DNA from: JBBDWK01 sp040902885
GTDB lineage: Bacteria > Acidobacteriota > Terriglobia > Bryobacterales > Bryobacteraceae
Direction of reading: 5' to 3'
NCBI GenBank assembly: GCA_040902885.1
Contig: JBBDWK010000055.1
Location: 1 to 26,595 of the forward strand
DNA: 26,595 bases
Below, in pieces: positions 6,931-16,800 of this stretch (positions are counted from its first letter, which is position 1; every line of letters begins with the position of its first letter). The notes under the pieces were generated by a model. It ran no database searches. It saw nothing but the letters and a program-made list of their open reading frames with translations, and was not told the origin of the DNA. The translations under genes were made by a program, and so were the position numbers.

Positions 6931-8187
6931 ATGAACGCACTTCGCCTAATCCTGATTTCGCTTTCTGTTGCGGGAATCGCTCTCGCGGAAAACTGGCCGC
7001 ACTGGCGCGGGCCGGATCACAACGGCATCAGCCGGGAGACCGGGCTGCCGGTCAAGTGGAGCAAGACCGAGAACGTCACCTGGAAGCTGGACCTGCCCGG
7101 GCCGAGCGGGTCCACTCCCATCATCTGGGGCGAAAGTATCTTCCTCAGCCTGCCGGATGGAGACGACCTTTACCTGTGGCGCGTGGACAGGACTAAAGGC
7201 ACGCCGGCGTGGAAGCAGCGTCTCGGCGGCGGCAACGTGAAGGTGCGCAAGGGGAACATGACCTCGCCTTCGCCGGTCACGGACGGGAAGACGGTGGTGG
7301 TGCTGACCGGCACGGGAATTCTGAAAGCCTTCGACTTCAGTGGAAAAGAGCTGTGGGCGCGCGACATCCAGAAGGACTACGGCAAGTGGGGCCTCAACCA
7401 CGGCTATGGATCGTCCCCGCTGCTGCACGAGGACGGCGTGTACGTCCAGGTGCTGCACGGCATGCACACCGACGATCCGTCGTACGTGCTCCGCGTTGAC
7501 CTGAACTCCGGGAAAACGGTGTGGCGCGCGGAGCGCCCTACAAAAGCCATTCATGAGTCGCCCGACTCCTACACAACTCCGGCGCTTGTGCGCACGAAAA
7601 GCGGCGTTGAACTCGTGGTGACCGGCGGCGACTGCGCGACCGGCCACGATCTCAAGACCGGCAAGGAACTCTGGCGCGTGAACGGCTTCAATCCGGACAA
7701 CAATCCGGCTTTTCGGGTGGTGGCTTCGCCCTCCGTGCAGGGCGACATGGTCTACGTCCCGACGCGCATCCGGCCGCTCATGGCCCTGCGCGCGGGCGGA
7801 CGCGGCGACGTGAGCAAATCGCATCGTCTGTGGGACTTCCAGGACGGCCCGGACGTGCCTTCCCCCATTAGCGACGGCAAGTACTTTTACTCCGTCGGCG
7901 ACAAGGGCATCATGTGGGTCCTGGACGCGCATACCGGCAAAGAATACTACGGTTCGCAGCGCATCCGGCCGGGCACATACAGCTCGTCCCCGGTGCTGGC
8001 GGACGGCAAGCTCTATGTGACCAATGAAGACGGCTTGACCACCGTTCTGGCGGCGGGCCCGGAATTCAAAGTGCTCGCCGAAAACGATCTCGACGATTAT
8101 TGTCTGGCTTCGCCAATCGTCTCCGATGGGCAGATCTTCATCCGTACCTACGGACACCTGTACTGCATCGGCCAGCGGAAGAAGTAG
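6931..8187 (+). CDS. Exported PQQ-like beta-propeller repeat protein
   Basis: This 418-residue protein starts with a Sec-type signal peptide (MNALRLILISLSVAGIALA, cleavage likely before ENWPHWRG). The WPHWRGPDHNG opening is typical of acidobacterial and planctomycete PQQ-type propellers. Repeated blade motifs follow, such as the FDFSGKELWARD, VDLNSGKTVWRA, HDLKTGKELWRV and LDAHTGKEYYG stretches. Such proteins act in the periplasm as quinoprotein-like enzymes or as scaffolds; I see no clear catalytic set, so function is open. It follows the SDR/aldolase pair by 48 bases but has its own good promoter and Shine-Dalgarno. Confidence 0.85.
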   Translation: MNALRLILISLSVAGIALAENWPHWRGPDHNGISRETGLPVKWSKTENVTWKLDLPGPSGSTPIIWGESIFLSLPDGDDLYLWRVDRTKGTPAWKQRLGGGNVKVRKGNMTSPSPVTDGKTVVVLTGTGILKAFDFSGKELWARDIQKDYGKWGLNHGYGSSPLLHEDGVYVQVLHGMHTDDPSYVLRVDLNSGKTVWRAERPTKAIHESPDSYTTPALVRTKSGVELVVTGGDCATGHDLKTGKELWRVNGFNPDNNPAFRVVASPSVQGDMVYVPTRIRPLMALRAGGRGDVSKSHRLWDFQDGPDVPSPISDGKYFYSVGDKGIMWVLDAHTGKEYYGSQRIRPGTYSSSPVLADGKLYVTNEDGLTTVLAAGPEFKVLAENDLDDYCLASPIVSDGQIFIRTYGHLYCIGQRKK

Positions 8188-8200
8188 GGATCAGCGGAAA

Positions 8201-8278
8201 CCGCTCCCTCACGGTCACGGCTCAGCTACAAGCAGCACGATGATAAGACGTTACTGAGCCGCGACCGTCAGGGAGCGG
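8201..8278. repeat. Long imperfect inverted repeat between convergent genes
   Basis: The arms at 8201-8225 and 8254-8278 are 25 bases each and complementary except at 2 positions, around a 28-base loop. No T-run follows, so it is not a classical terminator, although a hairpin this strong between convergent genes could stop transcription both ways. It looks like a REP-type dispersed element; copy number elsewhere cannot be judged from this window. Confidence 0.8.
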
Positions 8279-8290
8279 ACTTGGCAGGGT

Positions 8291-9718
8291 TCACGCTTCC
8301 GCCGGCGCGAACGAGGCGTGAAAGCCGGGATGGATCTTGTGGCACAGCGGGAGCCTCGCAACTGGCCCTGAGGCGACGCACGCGGCGTTGAAGAGCAGGA
8401 CCTCCGCGCGATCCGCTACGGCATCGAGGTGCTCCACAAGGATTAGGGCCTCTTCCCGGTTGCGCGGGTTCGCCACGAATACCGGCTCTCCCGCGAGGTA
8501 GTGGCCGGATGGCGCCTGATAGACATCGCGCACGCCGCCTTTCTCCCACGAGCCGTGCGCCAGTTGATCGAAGAATTTCCGGCCGCTCTTTCCAGTGGCC
8601 GAAATTCCCAGCATCCAGAAATCGTCGTAGGGCTCGCAAACCAGTTGCGGATCGATGGACGGAAAATCCGGAGCGCGGTCGTAGTCCATGGCCGTCCGCT
8701 CCACCAGCTCGCGGCTCTCCAGATCGATCAGGTAGCGCACCGGGCGGCAGCGCGCCACCGTGCCGAAGAGATCCGGCAACGGCTGGTATTCCGGATACAC
8801 GGGGGCTTCCAGCTCCAGAATGTCGACTGTCAGCCGGCTGCCCTCCTCGAAGGCGTTGATCAGGTGCAGGCAGTAGCCGCACCCGGTTGACACGTCGAAC
8901 GCGGTCTCGGTCTTCGACTCCCGTGGCGCAACCAGGATCCTCGAACCCTTCTCGGGCTCCCAGGCCAGCGACTCCATCACCGAAATTCGCTCGCCCCAGA
9001 ACCGCGTGAAGTTCATGATCAGGGGGCTGAGAAAGAAGACCACGTGCCGGTGGGTGATGCCGAAATCGTGATTGGAGTGCTGATGCTGGAGCAGGTGCCT
9101 GCGGCGGCGGACCTGCCGGCCGGCCGCATCGAACTCGAAGACGTTCAGCATGGGCTGCGTGGCCGAGAACGAGATACCGAAGTTGAACAGGTGGCCGCTC
9201 GCCGGATCGAACTTGGCGTGTGCGGCGAAGGGCGTCACCTCGTTGAGCTTTCCCTGGAAGTCGTATTCTCCGCGCGTTTCGAGCGTGACGGGATCGAGCT
9301 CGTAAGGCAGCGACTGCTCGCCGAATGCCAGCAGCGTTCCGGCGAACGGATAGACGCTGACATTCACCGGGGGTTCCAGCATGACATTGCGGCGCAGCCG
9401 GTCGCCGGGAAAAGCCGTGCCGAAGCCGCGGTAGACGAAGCGTCCCTCGGCCTCCTCGTCCTTCAGCTTCAGGGTCTGGATGAAGCGGTTCGTGAAGCGC
9501 ACGCCGCCTTCGGCAAAGCGCAGCGAGCACACCATGCCGTCGCCATCCAGCCAGTGCTTGTAGCGCATGCCGGCCCGCTCGAACCGGGCCGGTCCGTTGA
9601 CGTAGTACGTGCCGCGCAGCCACTCCGGCACCCGCCCGCTAATGCCCGTGACCTCATAGGAGTCCTCGACGGCATCGAAGAAAAAGCAGCGTTCCAGACA
9701 GGGCGCCAGATCGCTCAT
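8291..9718 (-). CDS. Carotenoid/apocarotenoid (or stilbene) cleavage oxygenase
   Basis: This 475-residue protein fits the RPE65/carotenoid cleavage oxygenase family, non-heme iron enzymes that split carbon-carbon double bonds with O2. All four iron-binding histidines can be placed: His167 (AAHAKFDP), His217 (NHDFGIT), His285 (LHLINAFEEG) and His467 (HPGFHASF). The NGPARFE, HWLDGDGM and RFTNRF segments match the conserved N-terminal blade. Length is normal and no signal peptide is seen. I start at ATG 9718, which overlaps the stop of the upstream halogenase-like gene (ATGA). The pairing suggests the two enzymes act on the same or linked substrate, perhaps a carotenoid, stilbene or phenylpropanoid. 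The substrate is unknown. Confidence 0.9.
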   Translation of the reverse strand: MSDLAPCLERCFFFDAVEDSYEVTGISGRVPEWLRGTYYVNGPARFERAGMRYKHWLDGDGMVCSLRFAEGGVRFTNRFIQTLKLKDEEAEGRFVYRGFGTAFPGDRLRRNVMLEPPVNVSVYPFAGTLLAFGEQSLPYELDPVTLETRGEYDFQGKLNEVTPFAAHAKFDPASGHLFNFGISFSATQPMLNVFEFDAAGRQVRRRRHLLQHQHSNHDFGITHRHVVFFLSPLIMNFTRFWGERISVMESLAWEPEKGSRILVAPRESKTETAFDVSTGCGYCLHLINAFEEGSRLTVDILELEAPVYPEYQPLPDLFGTVARCRPVRYLIDLESRELVERTAMDYDRAPDFPSIDPQLVCEPYDDFWMLGISATGKSGRKFFDQLAHGSWEKGGVRDVYQAPSGHYLAGEPVFVANPRNREEALILVEHLDAVADRAEVLLFNAACVASGPVARLPLCHKIHPGFHASFAPAEA

Positions 9719-11448
9719 GCGCCGACGCTCTCCGAGGCGGGCTGCACGAAGGCTTCGAGCGCGAAGGGATTCAGGTTCCACTCCTGCATCTCCGCCGAAT
9801 CGGCGAAAGGCTCGTAGGCGGCGCGTATCTCTTCCGGGTCGAAGCGGAAGTCGCGCAGCTTGATGCTGGCGATGAAGGCCGCATTCAGGAGCACCTTCTT
9901 GTCTCCCAGCGTAGACGCGTAAACGTGCGCCACAATGTACCGCGCGAACTCCTTGAGCCGCGCGGCGTGCCGCTCCAGGACGTCCATGGCCTCCTCGCGC
10001 GTCACGCCCACCTCGTAGAAGAGCTTCTCCGAATCGCGCAGCGGGTGCATCTCATAGAAGTCGTTCAGGTAGGGCGCGGCGGGCGTATTTCCACGCGTCT
10101 TCTTCCACTGGTAGAACGCGCTCAGGAAGTGCTGCAGGTTGCGATTGACGGGGCCGAGCAGCGCGAACTTGCGCAGGTAGAAGCGCATGAATTCCGGATC
10201 GGTGAACAGGTCGTTGATGAACGGCAGCACGTAAAAGCCGAAGTAAACGGCCAGCTCCCAGGTGTATTTCAGCGTAAACGCTTCCTGATCGCCCAGGCAG
10301 TCGTAGCTGACGGCGTAGGAGGGCACATAGGCCTCGTACATCACCTTCATGATCTGCTCGTTCATGCGGCACTTCTGGTCGAGCATCGCGGGATCGCCGT
10401 TCACGGCATCCACGATGAGCGTGTTGTAGATGGAAATCAGGTCGCTGCCGGGGCTGTAGAGCGGGTCGGAGAAGCGGCCCGCTTCGCCCGTCATGGCCCA
10501 GCGCGAAGGGCTGATGGTCTGCCGCGCGTCGTAGGAATAATCGAAGAAGCGCCCTTCGTCCACGATCGTGCGATGCGGCAGGTCGCGCTGGAAGAGCGGC
10601 CACTGACGGCAGGCGAAATCGAGCATTTTGCGGCCGTTCGAAACCAGCTCGGGCGAAATCACGGACTTGTCGTAGACCAGGCCGAGGCTGGTCTTGCCGT
10701 GCAGCGGGATGATCCAGAACCACATGCCCTCGGCGCAGAAGTGATTGGTGGCCAGGAAGTAGGGAAAGTTACCCTGCTTCATGCGGTCGCGATGAATGCG
10801 CGTCTCCCGGGGCGGCCGGTCAGTAAGCTTTTCGATGTTCACCAGCCCGTCCACCCAGCACCAGGTAGAGCCGTGGCGGATGGCGTTGGCCTGGGTCAGG
10901 CCGAGCTTCTTCTTCAGGAACTGGCCGCGGCCGGAAGCGTCCACCACCCAGTGGCATCGTGTTTCGCCGAGGGAGCAGGAAAGCCGGTGTTGCCCCTCTT
11001 CGGAGAGATCCACATCCAGCTTCTCCACGCCGCCCTCGAAGTCCAAACGCTCGTTGCGCCGGTTGACATCGAGCAGGTGCGCTTCCAGAATATTGCGATC
11101 CAACTGGAAGGTGGCGATGTTGGAGCCCAGCCGGATGAAGGACTTGCTGTAGTCCTCTAAGCTGCGGCCGCCGCCGGATTCGGTCCGCCACTGGAAGCGC
11201 AGGTTGTACTTCAGGAAGTGTTCGGTAAGCAGGTGCTCTTCGAGATCCAGCACCTTGGACAAGTAGTAGCCGCTCAACTGAACCAGCGACTCGCCGACCT
11301 TCTGCGTAGGACCGGGCACATCCGAACGCCGGTCGAGAAGCAGCACGGTTTTGTCCGTGTAGAGCAGGAAGTGGCGGGCGAGCGTGAGACCAGCCAGGCC
11401 GGCCCCAACAATCGCAATGTCGTATTCTTCGCGCAACGAGCGGGCCAT
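9715..11448 (-). CDS. Flavin-dependent halogenase-like FAD monooxygenase
   Basis: This 577-residue flavoprotein begins with a dinucleotide motif GAGLAGLTLA (Gly15 onward). Two signatures of flavin-dependent halogenases are present: WFWIIP at 243-248, matching WxWxIP, and Lys80 in HFLKYNLRFQW, placed like the catalytic lysine that forms chloramine or guides HOCl in PrnA-type enzymes. KVGESL (50-55) matches the GES segment of the family. A second FAD motif, GEAGRFSDPLYSPG, follows. The C-terminal ~200 residues are helical and less recognisable. It could instead be a hydroxylating or reducing relative, such as the geranylgeranyl-reductase branch. Start ATG 11448 is supported by the early FAD motif. 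It overlaps the carotenoid-oxygenase gene by 4 bases, forming a two-gene operon. Confidence 0.75.
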   Translation of the reverse strand: MARSLREEYDIAIVGAGLAGLTLARHFLLYTDKTVLLLDRRSDVPGPTQKVGESLVQLSGYYLSKVLDLEEHLLTEHFLKYNLRFQWRTESGGGRSLEDYSKSFIRLGSNIATFQLDRNILEAHLLDVNRRNERLDFEGGVEKLDVDLSEEGQHRLSCSLGETRCHWVVDASGRGQFLKKKLGLTQANAIRHGSTWCWVDGLVNIEKLTDRPPRETRIHRDRMKQGNFPYFLATNHFCAEGMWFWIIPLHGKTSLGLVYDKSVISPELVSNGRKMLDFACRQWPLFQRDLPHRTIVDEGRFFDYSYDARQTISPSRWAMTGEAGRFSDPLYSPGSDLISIYNTLIVDAVNGDPAMLDQKCRMNEQIMKVMYEAYVPSYAVSYDCLGDQEAFTLKYTWELAVYFGFYVLPFINDLFTDPEFMRFYLRKFALLGPVNRNLQHFLSAFYQWKKTRGNTPAAPYLNDFYEMHPLRDSEKLFYEVGVTREEAMDVLERHAARLKEFARYIVAHVYASTLGDKKVLLNAAFIASIKLRDFRFDPEEIRAAYEPFADSAEMQEWNLNPFALEAFVQPASESVGA

Positions 11449-11469
11449 GGCAGAATTTTAGCGTCCTTT

Positions 11470-11479
11470 TTCGTACGAA
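11470..11479. promoter_or_regulatory. Palindrome upstream of the halogenase-like operon
   Basis: A perfect 10-bp palindrome, TTCGTACGAA, lies 21 bases upstream of the ATG at 11448. On the minus strand AAAGGACG and a TAAAAT hexamer follow it. It may be an operator for the two-gene operon; this is inferred from position only. Confidence 0.3.
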
Positions 11480-11693
11480 CGCTAGTTTTCCCGCAAATTT
11501 CGTTCCGGATGGCTCAGCGCTTTTGCGATCCCAAAAATCTTCTGCCGCTGATCCTGCTACGCTTTCGTCACCTCGCCGAAACGAACGTCATGTTGGGGTT
11601 GTTGAAGTAGGGCGTGTTCGTAAAGTTGAACGAAACCCGTCCGGCCGGGAGGGCCGATGGGGGCCTCACCCAGAAAGCAGACTGTTTTCATTC

Positions 11694-13832
11694 TTATCTA
11701 GTAACTTGCAGCACGGGTCCGAGTTTCAGCTTCGGCTCGGGAAGTGAAAGGAGCTTGCGGACATTGTCCACCACGCCACAGACTTCGCCCCTGGATATGC
11801 GGGCATCCGGCTCGAAGCGGTTGTCGCTGACAGGTCCCATTAACTTTCTGTGCGCCAGAGCATTGATCGCGTTGTAATTCGGATGGCTCGGAGTTACATC
11901 CGCGAACGCCGCCTCTCCGGCCTTGTCGGGCTTCAGGCCGAGTCCGGTGTAGATCCACTGCGCGAGATCCGCCCTCGTGGCCAGATCTTCGCATTTCATT
12001 TTCAGCGCCTGCTCCTCGGTGATGGCTCCCATCTTGTAAAGCGTCATGAGGTAATACGAAGACCAGTGGCTGGGGCGCGTGGACGCTCCTGACGGATTCC
12101 AGTGGCGCATCTTCCAGAAGTCCGTCTCCCAGTCGTCCACCTTTACTTTGAGATCGAGCCCGTGAAAGACAACCTGGCTCATGTGAGCTTTAGTGGAGTG
12201 CTCGTCGGGACGGTAGGTGTAGTCGTCGAAGCCGTCGGTGATTGCTGCCATGCTGAGCCGCTGGATTGCCTGGAAGTGGGGGTGAGAGGGAAGCAGGTCC
12301 GAGTAGTAGAACAGCGTGCTGCCCTGTTCGAGCAACTTGCGCTGCAATTCCGGCACGGAAACCTGGCGCGGCTGGATCTTGTTCCGGATCGCCAGCGCGG
12401 CGGCCACTCCGGCGGCCTGCCCCATCGACATGCGCGGTGGATCGGTGCGCAGCACGCCGAACCCTATGTGGGTAGCGGAGACAGCCATCGGCACTAGCAA
12501 GCCATCCACCTCTTTCGGAACCATCACTCCGTAAGGGATCTGATGGGGCGCCCAGATCTTGTAAGGGTCTCGAGTCTCGTCGCGCGCCCAGTGCACGTAT
12601 CCTTCGAAATCCTTCGCCATCTGATGGGAGTCTGAATCCCAGTCGCCGGTCGCAATGCTGTCGTTGAAAAGCGGCGGACGGCGGAAACCGGGCACGCGAA
12701 TGCTGTCGCGTTCGGCGTACACGTACATCCCCTCTAGACGCCTGCCTTCGCGCACGTACAGCATGTAGGGCACATTGCCGTTGTCGGGGTATTCGTCGTC
12801 GGCTAGGCCGATATTCTTCTCGCCCATCACTGTTTGCCGGTAATAGAGCAGCCCCAAGGCATGGTTCTTGTGCGCTTCATAGATCCGCTGGCGCTCCGCC
12901 CGGTCTCCATCGATGTACGTCGCGTTAAGGTCCGTGATGTCGGTTGCGCCAAGATTGGTTTTCCCGTTCGGCAGGTTCGGGACGGTCTTCGCGGGTGAGG
13001 GAACGTAGTTGGCCGGATCGTAGCCCGGAGGCTTGGGGATCGTCTTGTCAGCACCATGTCCGTAGTCTTTTACTGTAATGATCATGGAGAAGGCTTGTAG
13101 CTTCTTGTCGCCTTCGCCCGATCCGAAGTATTGCCCGTCCCAGGTCATGTACATGGCGCCAGCATGAGGCTCCTCGGGAGTGCGCGGCTCGCGGCCGATG
13201 CGGAATGCGGCTTCCGCCAGGGGCAACAGGTCTCCCTCGTGAGTTGCGTCCATCACGATTGCGGCGTCGAACGTCGTGTCCGCGCCGCCCTGGACCGCAC
13301 GCGTGACAACGCCTGTTACGCGATTGCCCGTCTTCAACACGCGCACGGGATACTGGCGATAGAAGACCCTGATGCCCGGGATCTCCGCGACCATTTCCTT
13401 AAAGATTTTGTCGGCGACTCGCGGTTCGTACACCAGCCCTTGCGATCCCCAGGGTCGCCCGAACGGAAAGAAGTGCGGTTGACTCTTCGGGGCGGAGTTC
13501 ACGATGGGATCGTTGGGGAAATGCTCGCGGTGGTACTTCATCACGCGCTGCCGGAACTCTTCATAAATGCCGCTGCAGGCGCCGAGGGCACGGATGTTCG
13601 TGTGCGACACTCCGTTCGAAAACATCCCGCCGAGCGAGGGACTCTCCTCTGTGAGCGCTACTTTCAATCCTTCGCGGCCCGCGGCGATGGCTGCTCCAAC
13701 GCCGGAAGCGGTAGCGCCCACGATTACTACGTCATAGCGTTCGCCCTGGCTCTGCTTGCCGCAGCCGTACAGGAAGAGCAGCGTGGCCAGAGCGGCCGCA
13801 GTACAGTTCTGTCTTTTCAAGGGGCCTCTCAA
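11694..13832 (-). CDS. Lipoprotein FAD-dependent oxidoreductase with C-terminal SLH repeats
   Basis: This 712-residue protein has a lipoprotein signal peptide with lipobox LYGC (Cys24), then an FAD-binding motif VVIVGATASG at 35-44. The GGMFSNGVSHTN stretch and MDATHEGDLLPLA fit the FAD_oxidored family of acidobacterial and planctomycete oxidoreductases. The C-terminal ~170 residues contain two surface-layer-homology-like repeats (HPHFQAIQRLSMAAITDG and HPNYNAINALAHRKLMG), which could tether it to the cell surface. The start is TTG 13832, overlapping the TonB receptor stop (TTGA), so translation is probably coupled. It is the last gene of the sigma/anti-sigma/receptor operon and likely oxidises or modifies the imported ligand. 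Substrate unknown. Confidence 0.82.
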   Translation of the reverse strand: MRGPLKRQNCTAAALATLLFLYGCGKQSQGERYDVVIVGATASGVGAAIAAGREGLKVALTEESPSLGGMFSNGVSHTNIRALGACSGIYEEFRQRVMKYHREHFPNDPIVNSAPKSQPHFFPFGRPWGSQGLVYEPRVADKIFKEMVAEIPGIRVFYRQYPVRVLKTGNRVTGVVTRAVQGGADTTFDAAIVMDATHEGDLLPLAEAAFRIGREPRTPEEPHAGAMYMTWDGQYFGSGEGDKKLQAFSMIITVKDYGHGADKTIPKPPGYDPANYVPSPAKTVPNLPNGKTNLGATDITDLNATYIDGDRAERQRIYEAHKNHALGLLYYRQTVMGEKNIGLADDEYPDNGNVPYMLYVREGRRLEGMYVYAERDSIRVPGFRRPPLFNDSIATGDWDSDSHQMAKDFEGYVHWARDETRDPYKIWAPHQIPYGVMVPKEVDGLLVPMAVSATHIGFGVLRTDPPRMSMGQAAGVAAALAIRNKIQPRQVSVPELQRKLLEQGSTLFYYSDLLPSHPHFQAIQRLSMAAITDGFDDYTYRPDEHSTKAHMSQVVFHGLDLKVKVDDWETDFWKMRHWNPSGASTRPSHWSSYYLMTLYKMGAITEEQALKMKCEDLATRADLAQWIYTGLGLKPDKAGEAAFADVTPSHPNYNAINALAHRKLMGPVSDNRFEPDARISRGEVCGVVDNVRKLLSLPEPKLKLGPVLQVTR

Positions 13833-16800
13833 AATAGGATCTTGAGTCCCAGTTGGACGATCCGCGCATCCCGCGCCGAGTTGATGGTAGCGAACGTTCC
13901 GCTGCGATTACTGCCGTCCGGACCCGGCACGAAAGTCGTATCGGGGAACCCGAGGTTGACGTGGTTGGCGACGTTGAACGCTTCCACGCGGAACTGAAGA
14001 TTCAGCCGCTCCCACAGATTCGTGTTCTTGAGGAGCGAGAAGTCGAAGTTCACCGTCCCGGGTGTGCGGACGTCGGGCAGCGTCCTGCCGACGTTCCCCA
14101 GCGTGAAGGAAGGGGGGTTGACGAACGTATCGGGATCGAACCACCGGCTGGCGCCTCGATCATCGAGTTTCGCGCTGACTCCGGTGGAGTTCGGCCTGTC
14201 GGCCCGGAAATTATTGGCGCCGCGCACGACCGTTGGCAGCCCGCCCTGAAGAGTGCTGATGACGTTCACTTGCCATCCGCCCAGGACTGCCCCGGCGAAA
14301 CGATTCTGGATGTTCCACTTCTTGCCCCGGCCGACGGGCAGATCGTAGAGCCCGCTAAAGACAAAACGCTGCGACACGTCGGTGGGGTCGAGTGAGCGTT
14401 CGGAGCGCCGATCGAACTTCCCGTTCTGGTAAGTAGTGATGAGAGCCTGCTCGGCGCCGTCGAGCTGGCCGGCTGCGCGCACGCTGTCGTTGATCAGTTT
14501 GCCGAACGTGTACGAGGCCAGCACGGCCAGTCCACTCGAAAGCCGCTTCTCGACGCTCATCAAGAGGGCATGGTAACTCGAATTGCCCATCGTAGGCCCC
14601 GGCTCCCCAACGGCGATGTTGTTGTAATACGGGTAAGGACGCAGGGACTGGCTTCGCGCAATGGTGGGGGTGCCAAGAGCGCCGGGCACGATTCCGGCAT
14701 ACGGGTTCGGGACCTGTGCCTGGAGCGCCAGCCCCAGACTCCAATACTGTGGATCGAGCTGGTTGAAATCGTAGGCGCCCCCTACCATGTGGGTCCCGCG
14801 GTTGGCGGAGTAGGCGGCTTCGAACAACCATCCCTTCGCCAACTGCTGCTGCAATGACAAGGTCCATTGCATCGACTCTGGCGTCCTTCCGCTTGACTCG
14901 CCGTAGATCACGTTCTGTCCGAGCAAAGCGCTAGGGCCAAGCGCCGACCCTGTCGGGGCAGTGGGCGCGGACGGAAACCCGTTCCTGAACTGAAACGCGG
15001 CGAAATTCGCGTTTCCGCCAGGTGGCAGGTAATTCGTCGTGGTTTCGGAGAAGCCCGCGCCTCCACCAAAAAACTGCCGGAAGAAAATGTAAGGGTAAAA
15101 GACGCCGAAGCCACCGCGCAAAGCGGTCTTGCCGTTTCCGAAGACGTCGTAGGCGAATCCGGCTCGCGGTCCCCAGTTGTTGCGGTCTGGCGAAAGAATG
15201 GTCCGCCCATAGTCGATGCCTGCGTATTCCATTCGGCCCAGAAGCTGAGTCTCCGGATTGACGGCAAATGGGTTGAAATTGGAGGTCCCGTTGTGCCTCT
15301 CCACCGGCCAGGATTGATAGTCGTATCGTAGTCCGAGATTGAGCGTCAGTCGAGGGGTGATCTTCCAATCGTCCTGAACGAAGAAACTCATGGAATGGCC
15401 TTCATTCGCGAATCCTACGTGGGTACTGGCGACGGCGCTGGCGACGGCGCCGTACATAAATGTCGCGAAGCCGAAACCGGTGCCGGCGGGACGCTGCGGA
15501 TCGGCGGTCAGCGCCGCCGGAAACTGGAATGTACCCGAGGGAGCCCGCAACTGTGTCTGGTTGGCCTGTTGCATGCGGAAATCGCCGCCGAACTTGAGGG
15601 TATGTTTGCCGCGAATCCACGTCAAGGTATCGGTCAATTGAGGCGACAGCGTGGACCTGTTCCCAATCACACCGATGCTAAAGCCGGGCAGGCCTGTATT
15701 GATGGCCGGGATGGCGTCCGAAGGGAAATTGGCGGGCAACCCAAGCTTTTGTGGCCAGCCCTGGTTCGCGCTGGCGGCGACGAAAGTAAACGCCAGGCGC
15801 GAAGCGCTCAGGCGCAGCTCATTGAGCATCGTCGGGCTGAACGTGTGGATGTCCGTCAGAATAAAGTTGCGCGTAATATAGTTGTCGTCTCGCGCCCGCA
15901 CCAGCGGATCGGGATAGGGCGACGCATTCACGCCGTTGTTGGTCTTGTGGTTGAAGTTCAGGATGCGGCCGAACAGCGTGTTCCTGTCGCCGAACCGATG
16001 GTCGATCCGGGTGGTGAACTGCCGCATGCTCAGGATCTCGCCATTGTCACCGATGAAGTTATTGGAATTGGTGAACGGATCGCTGGGAGCGCGATTGGGC
16101 AGCGGGAAAAACTGCAGCATATTCCTCGAAACTGGATCGATTCGGCTGGCGGGAATGATGTTATTCGGCGTCCGGTCTCTGACAAATCCGGCTCCGGCCG
16201 GATTCGGCCGTGTGGAGGCCGGGTCGAACAGCGGGATCTGGTTGCCGGTGGCGTCCCGCAACTGCGAGAAGTCTCCGTTCCGTTCCGCCTCTGTCGGCAC
16301 ACGGAAAATCGGCTGGGCGTTGCGCCTGTACCGCCACTCCTCGATGTTGAAGAAGAAGAAGGTACGGTTACGCCCCTGGTACACGCGTGGAATCACGACC
16401 GGGCCGCCCACCGCGCCGCCGAATTGGTTGTAGCGGAACGCTGCTTTGTTGAGGGCGAAAGCGTTCCGGGCGTCCAGTGCGTCGTTGCGGAAGAACTCGT
16501 AGAGGGAACCGTGGAAAGTGTTGGTGCCGGACTTCGTCACTACGTTAACCACGCCGCCGGCAGTGAAGCCGTACTCCGCCGAAACCGTGTTGGTCTGCAC
16601 CTTGAACTCTTCGATGGCGTCCACCGTGGGGTTCACGTTGAGATCCGCATTGTAACCTTGCACGTTCGCCCCGCCATCGAGCAGGAAGCTGTTTAGCCCG
16701 ATGGGCCCACCGTTGATGCTCACATTCGAGAGATGCGTGCCCCGGCTGATAAATCCGCTGGTTGTCGGGCCCGTGGAGGGCTTCACGGCCGGCGCCAGCA

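Noticed and set aside
11449..11520. GGAAC followed by a CGTT-like element upstream of the halogenase-like gene, as an ECF sigma promoter
   Set aside because: The spacing (about 20 bases) is longer than the 16-17 expected for ECF promoters, so I did not link this operon to the nearby sigma factor.
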